56,271 nt of DNA from positions 1 to 56,271 of the forward strand of contig JAGSHD010000009.1 of assembly GCA_023954715.1 (NCBI GenBank), given 5' to 3'. The notes under the pieces are model-generated. The model saw only the letters and a list, made by a program, of their open reading frames with translations, did not search any database and had not been told where the DNA came from. The translations under genes were made by a program, and so were the position numbers. This DNA comes from Candidatus Cloacimonadota bacterium (GTDB lineage Bacteria; Muiribacteriota; UBA6191). This document shows positions 1 through 8,827 of this stretch, piece by piece; positions within the stretch are counted from its first letter, which is position 1; each line of letters begins with the position of its first letter.

Positions 1-75
1 AAAAATCCTAAGTGATGATCGCTGTTTGCTAATCTAATTGATTTTAATGATTTGATTGTTTCTTTTTATATATTT

Positions 76-116
76 AAAAAGACCTTATTTCAATTTTATT
101 GAAATAAGGTCTTTTT
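76..116. terminator. Strong bidirectional-type terminator hairpin
   Basis: A perfect 18-bp inverted repeat (76-93 and 99-116) with a 5-nt loop; the arms begin in A5 and end in T5 and run into more T. It can terminate in either direction. The gene it serves on the plus strand lies outside the window to the left. Confidence 0.85.
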
Positions 117-140
117 TTTATATAAAATTATAACGTTTTG

Positions 141-350
141 CTTGGGGAATGGTGCTTATACATTGGTGGTTTAATTAAAAATATCTTTGATATTTAAGTC
201 TCTTGAGGCTTTCTAGCTTTAGCTAGATAATAAAAACATTATAGCGTATATCTTGAGAAGTTGTGCTTAAACGCTGATAGATTTATATAAACTTCTTCGA
301 TGTTTGAACCCTTGGGCTCTCTAACGCTAGTTAAAACAGTAAATAGCTAG
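141..350. repeat. Degenerate tandem non-coding repeat, two units of about 100 bp
   Basis: Two units starting at 141 and 252 (period 111) are about two thirds identical by eye, beginning CTTGRGRARTKGTGCTTA. Both can form a small hairpin around CTTTGA/CTTCGA and a second one around CTAGC-TTTA-GCTAG in unit 1 and TAAC-GCTA-GTTA in unit 2, where one G-C pair has become A-T. No open reading frame covers the region. This is what the otherwise empty 121-486 stretch holds. The function is unknown; a structured RNA or decayed duplication are both possible. Confidence 0.45.
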
Positions 351-486
351 TCATCAAAAACTCATATTTTAAGTTTGCCTTAGAATAATTTTTCTATGTA
401 CAAATTTGTTATGTGGCTTACTTAAGATAGAGTCTTAAGAAGGAATGTTTCATTTGAATTTTGACTTCACAACCATGTGATTCAAG

Positions 487-921
487 CTATTTGATAACAG
501 ACTTCTTTGATAAGTTAATATAGTTTAGTATTTCTTCAAGTTGATCATCAGTTGAAGTATGAAGTAGATATTTTTTAACGTTAGTTTCTAATGAAAATCT
601 ACTGTCGTACAATACCCCAGCTTTGGGTTTGAAGATTCTTAGCTTCGGACCAGCTGCGACTATCATTGCTTGAACTTTATCAACTTGATGTTTGTTTAAG
701 AAGTAAGAGCCACTTTTATTATTAAAATCAGAAACAACACTGATAGTACCGTCTTTGTAGAGAGTAGTAACCGTTTTTGCTCCCATAGCTGAGATATACT
801 TTCTAAGTAGAATCGTATTATCCCAATCATCAGGTGGTTTTAATTCACTAGAGATATAATAATAGCCTGTGGTAGAGATTAGTGCGATTAAAAAACAGAT
901 CCTAAATATAAATTTATTCAT
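487..921 (-). CDS. Small membrane-anchored protein of unknown function
   Basis: A 144-residue protein that I do not recognise. Residues 5-24 form one hydrophobic segment (an uncleaved anchor or signal sequence), followed by a mixed-charge region ending in KKSVIK. The likely topology is N-in with about 115 residues outside the membrane. The ATG at 921 has no convincing Shine-Dalgarno sequence upstream. The gene stands alone: the next gene on the right is divergent and starts 219 bp away, and 360 bp of non-coding repeat lies beyond its stop. Its codon use looks like that of the neighbours. It is probably real because a signal-type N-terminus is followed by a clean frame, but no function can be given. 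Confidence 0.6.
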   Translation of the reverse strand: MNKFIFRICFLIALISTTGYYYISSELKPPDDWDNTILLRKYISAMGAKTVTTLYKDGTISVVSDFNNKSGSYFLNKHQVDKVQAMIVAAGPKLRIFKPKAGVLYDSRFSLETNVKKYLLHTSTDDQLEEILNYINLSKKSVIK

Positions 922-1140
922 GTATAAATAATAACAAGATTTTCTTTAAAATTCGAATATTCTTGTCAATAATCTTATAATATCACTTTGCAACAAAGTT
1001 AGTAACAAATCAAACAATTGCTTAAGTAGATATAGCGTTAATAAATAGTAAAAACTAGAGTTTATTAAAAAAAAGTAGATTCAAAATTTTTCAATAACAA
1101 TTGCACCGGTATATAGTTAGCATTTCTGGAGGTCTTTTCT

Positions 1141-1914
1141 ATGGGTAGTTTTAGGAGTGATGGTATGACTGTAGATAACTATCAAATTTTTTCAGACCTT
1201 CATTTAGAGTTTCATCAGGATAAAGGTAAGCAATTTTTAGAGTCTATTATTGTAAGTGCCGAAAACGTCATTTTAGCAGGTGATATCTGTGCAATGAGTC
1301 AGATGTATAAAGTTTATAGAGAGTTCAGCAATAAATATAAAAAGGTATTTTTCGTTCTAGGAAACCATGAGTTTTATGGTCATACATTTGAGGGAGTTTT
1401 TCTTGAAGCTTCTAGGATTGAAAAGGATTTTAAAAATGTTCATTGGTTAAACAGAAGTATTTTTAAAATTGGTGATCATAGGATACTAGGTAGCACGTTA
1501 TGGTTTTCTGATACTATTGATAACTCTAAATACCAACATAGACTATCAGATTTTAGCCGTATTCGAGACTTTGAAAAAAGTGTCTATGAACAAAATGAGT
1601 TAGATAAGTCCTTTTTATTTAATGAGGTGCAAGAGGACGATATAGTTGTAACACATCATCTTCCATGTAGGGGCTCTGTGTTACCAAAATTTGCTGATTC
1701 CGATTTAACTCGATTTTTTTATTGCGACATGAGTCATGTTATAGAAAACAACAAACCTTCTGTTTGGGTACATGGCCATGCACATGATGTTTTTGATTAT
1801 ATTGAAAAAAGTACTCGAATTGTATGTAACCCTTATGGGTATCACGCCACATTGGCTGAAACTTACGATTACGATTGTCTCATAGAGTCAAGGAGTTTTG
1901 TAAAAACAAAGTAG
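1141..1914 (+). CDS. Calcineurin-like metallophosphoesterase
   Basis: A 257-residue cytoplasmic phosphoesterase. The family's metal-binding motifs appear in order: SDLHLEF near residue 18 (D-x-H), LAGDIC (GD), LGNHEFY (GNHE), THHLP (H) and VHGHAHD (GHxH), covering almost the whole chain, so the di-metal site looks complete. The family includes phosphodiesterases and phosphatases acting on nucleotides or phosphoproteins; the substrate cannot be told. A strong GGAGGT at 1128-1133 sits 7 nt before the ATG at 1141 and decides this start. It is separated from the upstream divergent gene by a 219-bp promoter region and from the kelch gene downstream by 117 bp. Confidence 0.85.
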   Translation: MGSFRSDGMTVDNYQIFSDLHLEFHQDKGKQFLESIIVSAENVILAGDICAMSQMYKVYREFSNKYKKVFFVLGNHEFYGHTFEGVFLEASRIEKDFKNVHWLNRSIFKIGDHRILGSTLWFSDTIDNSKYQHRLSDFSRIRDFEKSVYEQNELDKSFLFNEVQEDDIVVTHHLPCRGSVLPKFADSDLTRFFYCDMSHVIENNKPSVWVHGHAHDVFDYIEKSTRIVCNPYGYHATLAETYDYDCLIESRSFVKTK

Positions 1915-2031
1915 GTCTCAAAATTCCTTTCAATATGGTTTTACACTTTATGTTACAAGAGTGTATATTTGTAAACAGCAAAAGCTATTTACTTGGCTTT
2001 AGTATACAAGGTTCAATAAAAAGAGGCAGAA

Positions 2032-3180
2032 ATGGTCAAGTTTATTTTAATGTTTTTACTGTGCTTTACATCCTTTTCAAGTGATGAGAGCTATTCAGAG
2101 ATAGTGTTTGAAGATACTCCAATTGGAGCTATTCAAAGTAAGCTGAAACGAATGAAAATACTCTGGAACAAGAAAAATAAAAAGACTAAAAAAGTAAGTC
2201 CTAAAAAAAATGACCAAAGTGCTAAACAGCATAAACATCTTTCTAAGCTTAAGAAATATCCAAAATTGAAATATAAAAAGTATGATTCTTTTCAATTGGA
2301 ATATAATACTAGTTATGCAGACTCTAGTGATACAAAACTATTTTTTTATGGGGGATATGTTAATAGCTCACTTGATGAGCAAAACAAACATAAAAAACTA
2401 CGAATTTTTGATTATTTAACAAAATCATGGTCTGCTGTTATGGTACCTTATGCTTATAGAGTAGGTGCATCCGTAAGTTACTATAATAATAAAGTATATA
2501 TTTATGGTGGACGACCATACAAAGTTGGTACTAGTACAGATGATAATCCCAATATTAGATTAAATGATTTATTAATTTATGATTTAACTCTTAACTCATG
2601 GAGTAAGATAAATGTCGGTACAGCTCGCTCTGATCACTCTGCTTCAGTTTATAATGGTAAAATTTACTTTTATGGAGGAGATGCCGATCCAAATTCTAAA
2701 CAAGATATGTTGAGTATGGAGATTTTTGATACTTCAAATAATACGATAAAATCTAGTGATTACACATCTAATAGAGTGTTTCATAGAAGTCTTGTTCATG
2801 TTGATAAACTTTATATCATTGGTGGGTCAGTTAAAAGTCCTCATGACTACTTAGTTAACGTAGATACAATCGAATATATAGACTTGACAACCGGTGAAAA
2901 GGAAACTATTGATCAAGGGTTTAGTGTATCCCATCCAGTTGTAGGGATTTATAATAATAAGCTCGTGGCTTTAGGTGGATATAGAGGTTCAAGAACTGAT
3001 ACATCTATTGTAATCTCTTTACTTTCAATAAGAGATGAGGAGTGGGTACACAAAACTTACTCTGTGAATGATTTAAATATTGTAGTGGGTGCCATAAAAA
3101 CTTCACGAGCATACTTGTTTGGGACTAAAGCAGGGATTACTGGCATTTTTCGAGTTCAGTTAGATCGGCTTTTAAATTAA
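2032..3180 (+). CDS. Exported kelch-repeat beta-propeller protein
   Basis: A 382-residue protein with a short N-terminal signal sequence (residues 2-16, hydrophobic) and a very Lys-rich linker (residues about 38-75). At least five kelch repeats follow, recognised by the double-glycine blade motif: FFYGGYV, IYGGRPY, FYGGDAD, IIGGSVK and ALGGYRG. These fold into a beta-propeller that usually mediates protein or glycan contacts in the periplasm or at the surface. The basic linker is unusual and could bind an acidic surface, polymer or nucleic acid. Only a weak GAGGC precedes the start. A second in-frame start is not obvious. No enzyme signature is seen. Confidence 0.75.
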   Translation: MVKFILMFLLCFTSFSSDESYSEIVFEDTPIGAIQSKLKRMKILWNKKNKKTKKVSPKKNDQSAKQHKHLSKLKKYPKLKYKKYDSFQLEYNTSYADSSDTKLFFYGGYVNSSLDEQNKHKKLRIFDYLTKSWSAVMVPYAYRVGASVSYYNNKVYIYGGRPYKVGTSTDDNPNIRLNDLLIYDLTLNSWSKINVGTARSDHSASVYNGKIYFYGGDADPNSKQDMLSMEIFDTSNNTIKSSDYTSNRVFHRSLVHVDKLYIIGGSVKSPHDYLVNVDTIEYIDLTTGEKETIDQGFSVSHPVVGIYNNKLVALGGYRGSRTDTSIVISLLSIRDEEWVHKTYSVNDLNIVVGAIKTSRAYLFGTKAGITGIFRVQLDRLLN

Positions 3181-3212
3181 ACTGCTTGTTTTGGGGCAAA
3201 AAAAACTGAAGT

Positions 3213-3284
3213 GTACCAATCAATACAAGGTGATTGTCTCGATTGATGATTCAGTCGCTCTATGGTGATTGTAATCACAGGTAC
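3213..3284 (+). promoter_or_regulatory. Structured leader or double operator upstream of the receiver gene
   Basis: GTACC (3213-3217) pairs with GGTAC (3280-3284) and encloses two inner hairpins: ATCAAT/ATTGAT (3219-3224 with 3242-3247, itself containing ACAA/TTGT) and GTGATT-GT-AATCAC (3265-3278). The segment also holds a direct repeat GGTGATTGT at 3229-3237 and 3264-3272. It could be a three-way-junction RNA leader or a pair of protein sites 35 bp apart. No known riboswitch consensus was recognised. Confidence 0.35.
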
Positions 3285-3373
3285 ATAATTGTTTTACTGA
3301 TTATCTATTATATTGGCTTACTCTTTGCTTAGACACAAATCAACTCCAGACCCATTATTTGTAAGAGGCTAAT

Positions 3374-3769
3374 ATGAAAAAACTACTAATCGTTGATGAT
3401 GATCTAGATATTCTTACTTTATTTGGTGAGTTTTTTGAAGGTATGGGCTATGAAGTACATACAGCTGAAGATGGGTTGCAAGGCGCAGAAGTTTTGAAAC
3501 AAGTAAGTCTTGATCTAGTTATTACTGATCTTGATATGCCAAACTTAAATGGGTGTGAGTTAATCTCTGAAATTTCTCAAGATTTCCCTCATATTCCTAT
3601 TATTGTAACATCTGGTTTAAACTTAGCCATTAATCCAAAATACCGTGAAGCTATGTTATTTACTCAGGTTAAGGATTTGTTTCCTAAGCCAATCAATATG
3701 GCGAAGCTATATAACTCTGTAGAAATGTATATAAACAGAGGTGTAGAGGGTAAAGTAGCGCTATTGTAA
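3374..3769 (+). CDS. Single-domain response regulator (CheY-like receiver)
   Basis: A 131-residue stand-alone receiver domain. The acidic pocket is at D8-D9-D10, the phospho-acceptor at D52 (VITDLDMP), the switch Ser at S80 (IIVTSG) and the conserved Lys at K105 (FPKPI), so all catalytic residues are present. There is no output domain, so it should act through protein contact, as CheY or a phosphorelay shuttle does. No kinase is adjacent; the window holds one soluble GAF histidine kinase (52040-53266) and one chemoreceptor (24388-26139), but nothing links them to this protein. AAGAGG stands 6 nt before the ATG. The gene ends 4 nt before the convergent barrel gene ends. Confidence 0.9.
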   Translation: MKKLLIVDDDLDILTLFGEFFEGMGYEVHTAEDGLQGAEVLKQVSLDLVITDLDMPNLNGCELISEISQDFPHIPIIVTSGLNLAINPKYREAMLFTQVKDLFPKPINMAKLYNSVEMYINRGVEGKVALL

Positions 3770-3773
3770 TACC

Positions 3774-4937
3774 TCAAAAGTAGATTTGACTAAATAACCC
3801 AACGGTATGAGGTAGATCTCCAAAATCACTATTGATTCCACCGACTGTGGCTTCTTTTCCAATTCCAAGAGTATAAAAAAGTACTAGACTAGAATTATCT
3901 GATGTATTGATATGAAGCTTAGGTTGGATATAGCTAGAGTGATCTTGTGTATTGTAGATGACTGAGCTTGCAAAATCTACGAGATGCTTAATTTTACGTT
4001 GATAGCTTAAGTTAAGGTAATTTCGTCCTCGCAAATAAGAAAACTGCTCTATAAAGCTTGGATTGCTTTGTACACGATGAAAATCCTTAGGGTTTTTAGC
4101 ACCGGCTTCTTGGTGAAACCATGACAGACTAATTGTTTCTCCAATGTTTGGGTGAAAATCAAGTCCTAGATTTAATGCTAAATTTAAACTCTGCTGATCT
4201 ATAGTATCTAAGAGATTTTCATCATAATTGATTAGAGAGAATTCTCCCCAAACACTTTGAGACTTTACTTCACCTTCAAAACCAAGAGCGACCATATTGT
4301 GTTGACGAAATCTACCAACTAATATTTCATAGTCAATATTATTTTTTAATACTCTTGATCTTAAAAAGTATGCATTGTCTTTATTGATTTGATTGGCAGC
4401 AAAAATAAACTCTATCTCACCAGTATCAGATAATGCTTTTTGAATCCTTAAAGCATCGATACCAGGTTTAAAACTGCTATCTATGGTACCGGGTGCAAAT
4501 GGATTGATTACATCCATAGCGGAGATAAAGTGGCTAGTTCCAAAACTGATAGCTTGTCTTCCTACTACATAATCTAGTCCTTTAGATTGAAAACTCAATT
4601 GCAAACGATCTATTTTAGAAAGGAAGTCATCCTTGTTATATATCTGATGAGAGAATTGCTCAAAGGGGCTGATGGAAGGTCTTAAAGGGATTGACTTATT
4701 GCTCTGTTGATAATGATGATTTAGATGTAATTGAAAGTCGAAAATATCTCCAATGGTTCCATTAAAGACATTTCTAAAGTCGTTTGTATATATTAAATGA
4801 GAAGATTGTTGCACTAAGTTAGACGAGAAACTAGCTGAAGTAAGACTTGTTCTTAGGGAGTGAATGGGTGGATCAAAGTGTAGTGCAAACAAATTTGCTG
4901 AAAGTAGATGAGTTAATAGTAAAAAAAATAGGTGCAT
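3774..4937 (-). CDS. Outer-membrane beta-barrel protein of the ABC/LolA-like operon
   Basis: A 387-residue protein with a cleavable signal sequence (residues 1-18, ending about NLFA). The body has alternating polar/apolar strands and ends in an aromatic residue (SQIYF), the usual outer-membrane barrel signature. It contains a stretch around VVGRQAISFG and DVINPFAPG that I associate with uncharacterised barrel proteins next to LolA-like/permease operons. It is the last gene of a minus-strand operon, starting 9 nt after the ATPase stop. The inferred role is the outer-membrane end of an export or lipid-transfer route; there is no direct evidence for a substrate. Confidence 0.65.
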   Translation of the reverse strand: MHLFFLLLTHLLSANLFALHFDPPIHSLRTSLTSASFSSNLVQQSSHLIYTNDFRNVFNGTIGDIFDFQLHLNHHYQQSNKSIPLRPSISPFEQFSHQIYNKDDFLSKIDRLQLSFQSKGLDYVVGRQAISFGTSHFISAMDVINPFAPGTIDSSFKPGIDALRIQKALSDTGEIEFIFAANQINKDNAYFLRSRVLKNNIDYEILVGRFRQHNMVALGFEGEVKSQSVWGEFSLINYDENLLDTIDQQSLNLALNLGLDFHPNIGETISLSWFHQEAGAKNPKDFHRVQSNPSFIEQFSYLRGRNYLNLSYQRKIKHLVDFASSVIYNTQDHSSYIQPKLHINTSDNSSLVLFYTLGIGKEATVGGINSDFGDLPHTVGLFSQIYF

Positions 4938-4946
4938 TTTAAACCA

Positions 4947-5615
4947 CTAGCACAATTTGCCATCACGGATTCGGATTACTTTTTTAGCCTTGTCTATGAC
5001 CATCTGATCATGACTAGAAAATAAAAAGGTGACTTCTTTTTCATTGTTAAGTCTTTGCATCAGGTCCATCAATTTATTGGCGGACTCCGAGTCTAAGTTT
5101 GCAGTAGGCTCATCTGCTAGTATTAATTTTGGTTCGTTAATCAGTGCTCTTGCCACAGCGACTCTTTGTTGTTGTCCACCGGATAACTCAGCTGGCATAC
5201 GAGCATGTAAGTCCTGTAAATCTAGTTCCGCAAGAATAGCAAATATTTTATCTTTATGTAGTTTTTCAGCAATACCTTGGATTTGTAAAATGAGCTGTAT
5301 ATTTTCATAAACTGTTAATACAGGTAATAGGTTATACGCTTGAAATATAAAACCAATCTTTTCTCGCCTTAGATCACTGAGTTGATGTTCGGATTTGTTT
5401 TGAGTGGGTTCACCATCAATAAAAACCTGGCCCTCACTTGGTTTATCTAAACCACCAATCAGATTTAAAAGAGTTGTCTTACCACTACCTGATGGACCAG
5501 CAATAACTGAAAAATCACCTTTATGAAGCTCCATAGATAATTGATCGACTGCTGTAACAGTCAATAAACCATTCTTATAAAATCTAGAAACTTTATCAAT
5601 TTTAACAACACTCAT
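4947..5615 (-). CDS. ABC transporter ATPase, MacB/LolD type
   Basis: A 222-residue cytoplasmic ATPase with Walker A GPSGSGKTT (residues 40-48), a Q-loop around FIFQAYNLLP, signature LSGGQQQR, Walker B plus D-loop LADEPTANLD, and the switch His in SSHD. Length and the compact LolD/MacB form fit ATPases that pair with FtsX-fold permeases and drive periplasmic mechanotransmission rather than substrate passage through the membrane. An AAAGGA sequence lies inside the end of the upstream permease gene; the ATG follows that stop by one nucleotide, so the two are translationally coupled. Partners are the two permeases just upstream. Confidence 0.92.
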   Translation of the reverse strand: MSVVKIDKVSRFYKNGLLTVTAVDQLSMELHKGDFSVIAGPSGSGKTTLLNLIGGLDKPSEGQVFIDGEPTQNKSEHQLSDLRREKIGFIFQAYNLLPVLTVYENIQLILQIQGIAEKLHKDKIFAILAELDLQDLHARMPAELSGGQQQRVAVARALINEPKLILADEPTANLDSESANKLMDLMQRLNNEKEVTFLFSSHDQMVIDKAKKVIRIRDGKLC

Positions 5616-5616
5616 G

Positions 5617-6843
5617 TTATTTCCTTTGCATAGCTTGGGCAGGCTCTATTGTAGTTGCTAAATAGGCAGGGTATATAGAGGATAAAATATTTATAATCAA
5701 CATGGATAAACAGATAAGAAGGTTTCCTTTAAGATTTAAGACCGTATAGATGATAGGATCGATCATGACTCCTGCTACATCCATATCCTTCATTACTTCA
5801 GAAAAGTCAATTCCATGGGTTGAAGTATAATAAGTCAATAGTAGTGAGATAATCATTCCTATAAATATAGCAATAAAACCTAGAATAAGTGCCTCTAAAA
5901 ACACGATCAAACGAATATAGGAGCTATTCATTCCAATTGCTCTTAACACGCCAAACTCTCTGGTTCTGTCCATGACACTCATAACCATAGTATTAATTGC
6001 ACCGATACCTACAATTAGCATTAAGAAGGTCCCCATCATGATACCGTTAGCGCGATCAATTTTGATTAAATCAAGTAAAGATGGCTGGGCCTCTTGCCAA
6101 GAAAATGCTTTAATTGGTGCTGGTATTTGTTGGGATAGAAGATTAAGATTATCTTTAATTTGTTCAAAGCTAGATAGGTGTATGGCGACTTCATGTACAC
6201 GGTCTTTAGATTGGATCAATTTTTGTACATTACTTAAATGAGTAATGATCGTTGTTTTATCTATATTACTTACGCCGGCTTTTATAATTCCACGAATACG
6301 AAACAGTTTTGAGTTAATTTCATCGTGATTACCTTTAGCCATAACTACAAACTTTTTACCCACTCCAAGAGACAACTCTTTGGCGAGTTTATAGCCTATC
6401 AAAACATCTTTTGAATTGTTTGGTCTAGGCCAATCACCATCGATGAGTACTTTGTCTTTAAGTAGGGGACTTATATTTCGCTCTTTTAAGATATCTAGTC
6501 CTAAAACGACACCTCCACTACTGTTTCGTGAAGATCGTATCAAAGAGGGTACATAGAGTCTTGGATAATACTTTTTGATGTCCTTGTTTAATAAGCTTTG
6601 TTTAACTAGCTGAAAATCAAAACTATCTTCTAGTTCTCTGCTTGATAAATAATTTGAATGATAGATACCAATATGACCGGATCCACTTTTGATCCCATTG
6701 TTGATCATCGCGTTATATGATCCTGTTTGCATATTATCCATAAAAGTTAACAAGATGATGCTACCAGCAATTGCAGCAATGCTTACAAAACTACGAGACT
6801 TGTTTCGAACGATATTTCTATAGGCAAGCTTAATCCAAAGCAT
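5617..6843 (-). CDS. FtsX/MacB-type ABC permease (second of pair)
   Basis: The start is taken at the ATG at 6843, which gives MLWIKLAYRNIVRNK, the usual N-terminus of this family; a longer frame to 6936 would run back through the end of the preceding gene. GGGAG lies just upstream, and the start overlaps the preceding stop as TAATG. The protein has about 408 residues: an N-terminal membrane helix, a large periplasmic domain of about 220 residues, then three C-terminal helices with the family motif DRTREFGVLRAIGM. It should pair with the upstream permease as a heterodimer, as LolC and LolE do. The substrate is unknown. Confidence 0.88.
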   Translation of the reverse strand: MLWIKLAYRNIVRNKSRSFVSIAAIAGSIILLTFMDNMQTGSYNAMINNGIKSGSGHIGIYHSNYLSSRELEDSFDFQLVKQSLLNKDIKKYYPRLYVPSLIRSSRNSSGGVVLGLDILKERNISPLLKDKVLIDGDWPRPNNSKDVLIGYKLAKELSLGVGKKFVVMAKGNHDEINSKLFRIRGIIKAGVSNIDKTTIITHLSNVQKLIQSKDRVHEVAIHLSSFEQIKDNLNLLSQQIPAPIKAFSWQEAQPSLLDLIKIDRANGIMMGTFLMLIVGIGAINTMVMSVMDRTREFGVLRAIGMNSSYIRLIVFLEALILGFIAIFIGMIISLLLTYYTSTHGIDFSEVMKDMDVAGVMIDPIIYTVLNLKGNLLICLSMLIINILSSIYPAYLATTIEPAQAMQRK

Positions 6844-8072
6844 TATCGATCTCCCATTACTTGATTGAGTGGAGTAGCAAGTAGTTTTATAGTCGGATAA
6901 ATGGTGGTTATAACTCCTAAAACCATCATGACGCATACTGGCAAAAACATGTTAAAATATGAAGGATAGGCTCGTATAAGGGGTTGAAAACTTGATCCTC
7001 CCCAAGCCAAAGGGCCAAAATAGCTAGATAAATCAATTGGATAATAATAAAGTAAAAAACTAAGAGATAGACCAATGACTCCGCCAATTATAGCCGCACT
7101 ACAACTTAAGAAAACTCCTTCTAGTGTCAGAATTTTTAATATACTAAATCGTGTGAGACCAATTGCTCTTAATGTGGCAAACTCGTATTTTCTCTCCATG
7201 ATGGACATAGACATTGTATTGGCACAAATTAAGATCACTGCAAAATAAAAGATACACAAGATAATGATTTGACTAATAATCCAAAAATCTAACGCTTGTG
7301 AGACTTGCTCCAAAATATCTCTCCAAGAGTCTACGTGATAATTTGTAGATAAATGTTGAAGCTCTTTTGCAATTTCTTTAGCCTCTAAAACTCTGTGTAT
7401 ACTCGCTGTATAATAGTGAGCTTGATCGTATAGACCTAAAATTTCTTGTACATCTTTTATATGAGCTAGAGCAAGTCGCGAGTCGCGTAAGTTGTCTGAT
7501 GTGGAGATAATTCCAGATACTATAAAAAGACCTGATGCTACAGCACCATAAGCTCCTTGACCCATCACTATAATTTCATCGCCTACTTTTGCTCTCAATG
7601 ATTTTGCTAACAACCTACCTATAACAAGTTTTTGTTGTGGTAGACTGCTGATATAGCTGCCTTTAATCACTGACTGATGTAGTTTGGTAACGGTGGCCTC
7701 TGATTTGGGAGAGATACCTAGTAACTCAGCTGGTACAGACCAAGACTTATCTTCTTTTTGGTGGCTAAAGAGCAGGTTACTCGTGATACGAGGTGATATT
7801 CCTTTAATCTTAGAGTAGTTAATAAAAGAGTTATCTATGGTATCAGAAACTGTATGATGGAGATCTTTTTTATCTTCATACTTTTGAGATGTAATTTTAA
7901 TGTGAGCATGAAAATAATCGGTGGATGACAAAATCATAGACCATAAAAATCCATCGTTAATGGATAGAGTAATCATCAATAAAAAAGTGGCTGCACTCAT
8001 GGCACTCATGGTTAGTAAGGTTCTGCGAGTATTTCGAAAAAGGTTTCGAAAGGCTAGCTTTACATTTAACAT
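6843..8072 (-). CDS. FtsX/MacB-type ABC permease (first of pair)
   Basis: A 409-residue permease with N-terminal MLNVKLAFRNLFRNTRR, one membrane helix, a periplasmic domain of about 200 residues, then three helices containing ERKYEFATLRAIGL, the coupling motif that contacts the ATPase. It is clearly paralogous to the following gene, with which it overlaps by 1 nt (TAATG). It starts 2 nt after the LolA-like gene's stop, with AAAGAGA as ribosome site. It lacks an MCP-like or peptidase domain, so it is a plain LolCDE/MacB-type subunit. Confidence 0.88.
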   Translation of the reverse strand: MLNVKLAFRNLFRNTRRTLLTMSAMSAATFLLMITLSINDGFLWSMILSSTDYFHAHIKITSQKYEDKKDLHHTVSDTIDNSFINYSKIKGISPRITSNLLFSHQKEDKSWSVPAELLGISPKSEATVTKLHQSVIKGSYISSLPQQKLVIGRLLAKSLRAKVGDEIIVMGQGAYGAVASGLFIVSGIISTSDNLRDSRLALAHIKDVQEILGLYDQAHYYTASIHRVLEAKEIAKELQHLSTNYHVDSWRDILEQVSQALDFWIISQIIILCIFYFAVILICANTMSMSIMERKYEFATLRAIGLTRFSILKILTLEGVFLSCSAAIIGGVIGLSLSFLLYYYPIDLSSYFGPLAWGGSSFQPLIRAYPSYFNMFLPVCVMMVLGVITTIYPTIKLLATPLNQVMGDR

Positions 8073-8074
8073 GA

Positions 8075-8812
8075 CTATCTCTTTTTAAGGTATCTAATAG
8101 AAAACTTAACTCTTTTTAAAGGTATATTCAGTTTGAGTTCTTTATAAATGATCTCGGTGTATTCATCTGGATTGTCCTTGGGTAGGATCATTAGATGAGT
8201 AGGAATATAGCGACCTTCGATAAGTTTGACGTCGCTTAGAGTCATTGTGCGGATAAGCTCCATGTCTTCATCAAAGTATTCTACTTTGCTAGCTATCTGC
8301 CTGGTGAGATCGAGATAATAAATAATTTTACCCCAAACTACTGCGGCTTCTTTTCTAGGAAGTGACTCAACTACAGCTTGATCTTTAGTTTTGCTTAATA
8401 CGCTAAATTGATATAGTTCATCAACTTTATCTGATTTGACCAAATCGTCGTTGGTAAAATGACTACCCATCCATGAATCACCCATTAAGGAGCTAGGTAT
8501 TTTGATGACACGATCTATCTTAGGTAGGTAGTTCCACATGTTTTTGTCAATTTTTAAAGAGGCAGTACCTTTCTCTTTCTTAGGCTCAATAATTTTCGTT
8601 AGAAACTTATCTCTTCCTTTTCCCCATGAGTTCATGGTTATAGAGCGTTTCCATGAGTCCTTTTTTATGTTCATTTGCATTACAGCAAAAGAAGTATCTG
8701 CTTGATATTGAGATTCAACTTTTTTAACTATGGATATAATAAAATCATCGTTTTCAGTTGAAGAGATAGTTGAAACTATTAAGATATAAAGTAGCAAAGA
8801 TAAAAATCTCAT
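8075..8812 (-). CDS. LolA-like outer-membrane lipoprotein-sorting family protein
   Basis: A 245-residue protein with a signal sequence (residues 1-18) followed by the fold seen in the LolA-like/DUF4292-type families, including the hallmark block GDSWMGSHFTNDDLVK near residues 115-130 and KEKGTASLKIDKNMW before it. These proteins form an open beta-barrel with a hydrophobic groove that carries a lipid or lipoprotein through the periplasm. It is the first of four genes with two permeases and an ATPase, so it may receive the cargo that the ABC machine releases and pass it to the barrel protein. It is not LolA itself by length or sequence. The cargo is inferred, not seen. Confidence 0.8.
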   Translation of the reverse strand: MRFLSLLLYILIVSTISSTENDDFIISIVKKVESQYQADTSFAVMQMNIKKDSWKRSITMNSWGKGRDKFLTKIIEPKKEKGTASLKIDKNMWNYLPKIDRVIKIPSSLMGDSWMGSHFTNDDLVKSDKVDELYQFSVLSKTKDQAVVESLPRKEAAVVWGKIIYYLDLTRQIASKVEYFDEDMELIRTMTLSDVKLIEGRYIPTHLMILPKDNPDEYTEIIYKELKLNIPLKRVKFSIRYLKKR

Positions 8813-8827
8813 AAGAATCCCTTTTGA

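Noticed and set aside
1875..2084. A 69-codon frame between the phosphoesterase and kelch genes
   Set aside because: It overlaps both neighbours, has no ribosome site and an unremarkable product; a shadow frame.
6844..6936. Longer N-terminus for the second ABC permease
   Set aside because: The extra 31 residues read through the end of the upstream gene, and a good ribosome site plus the family N-terminus place the start at 6843.
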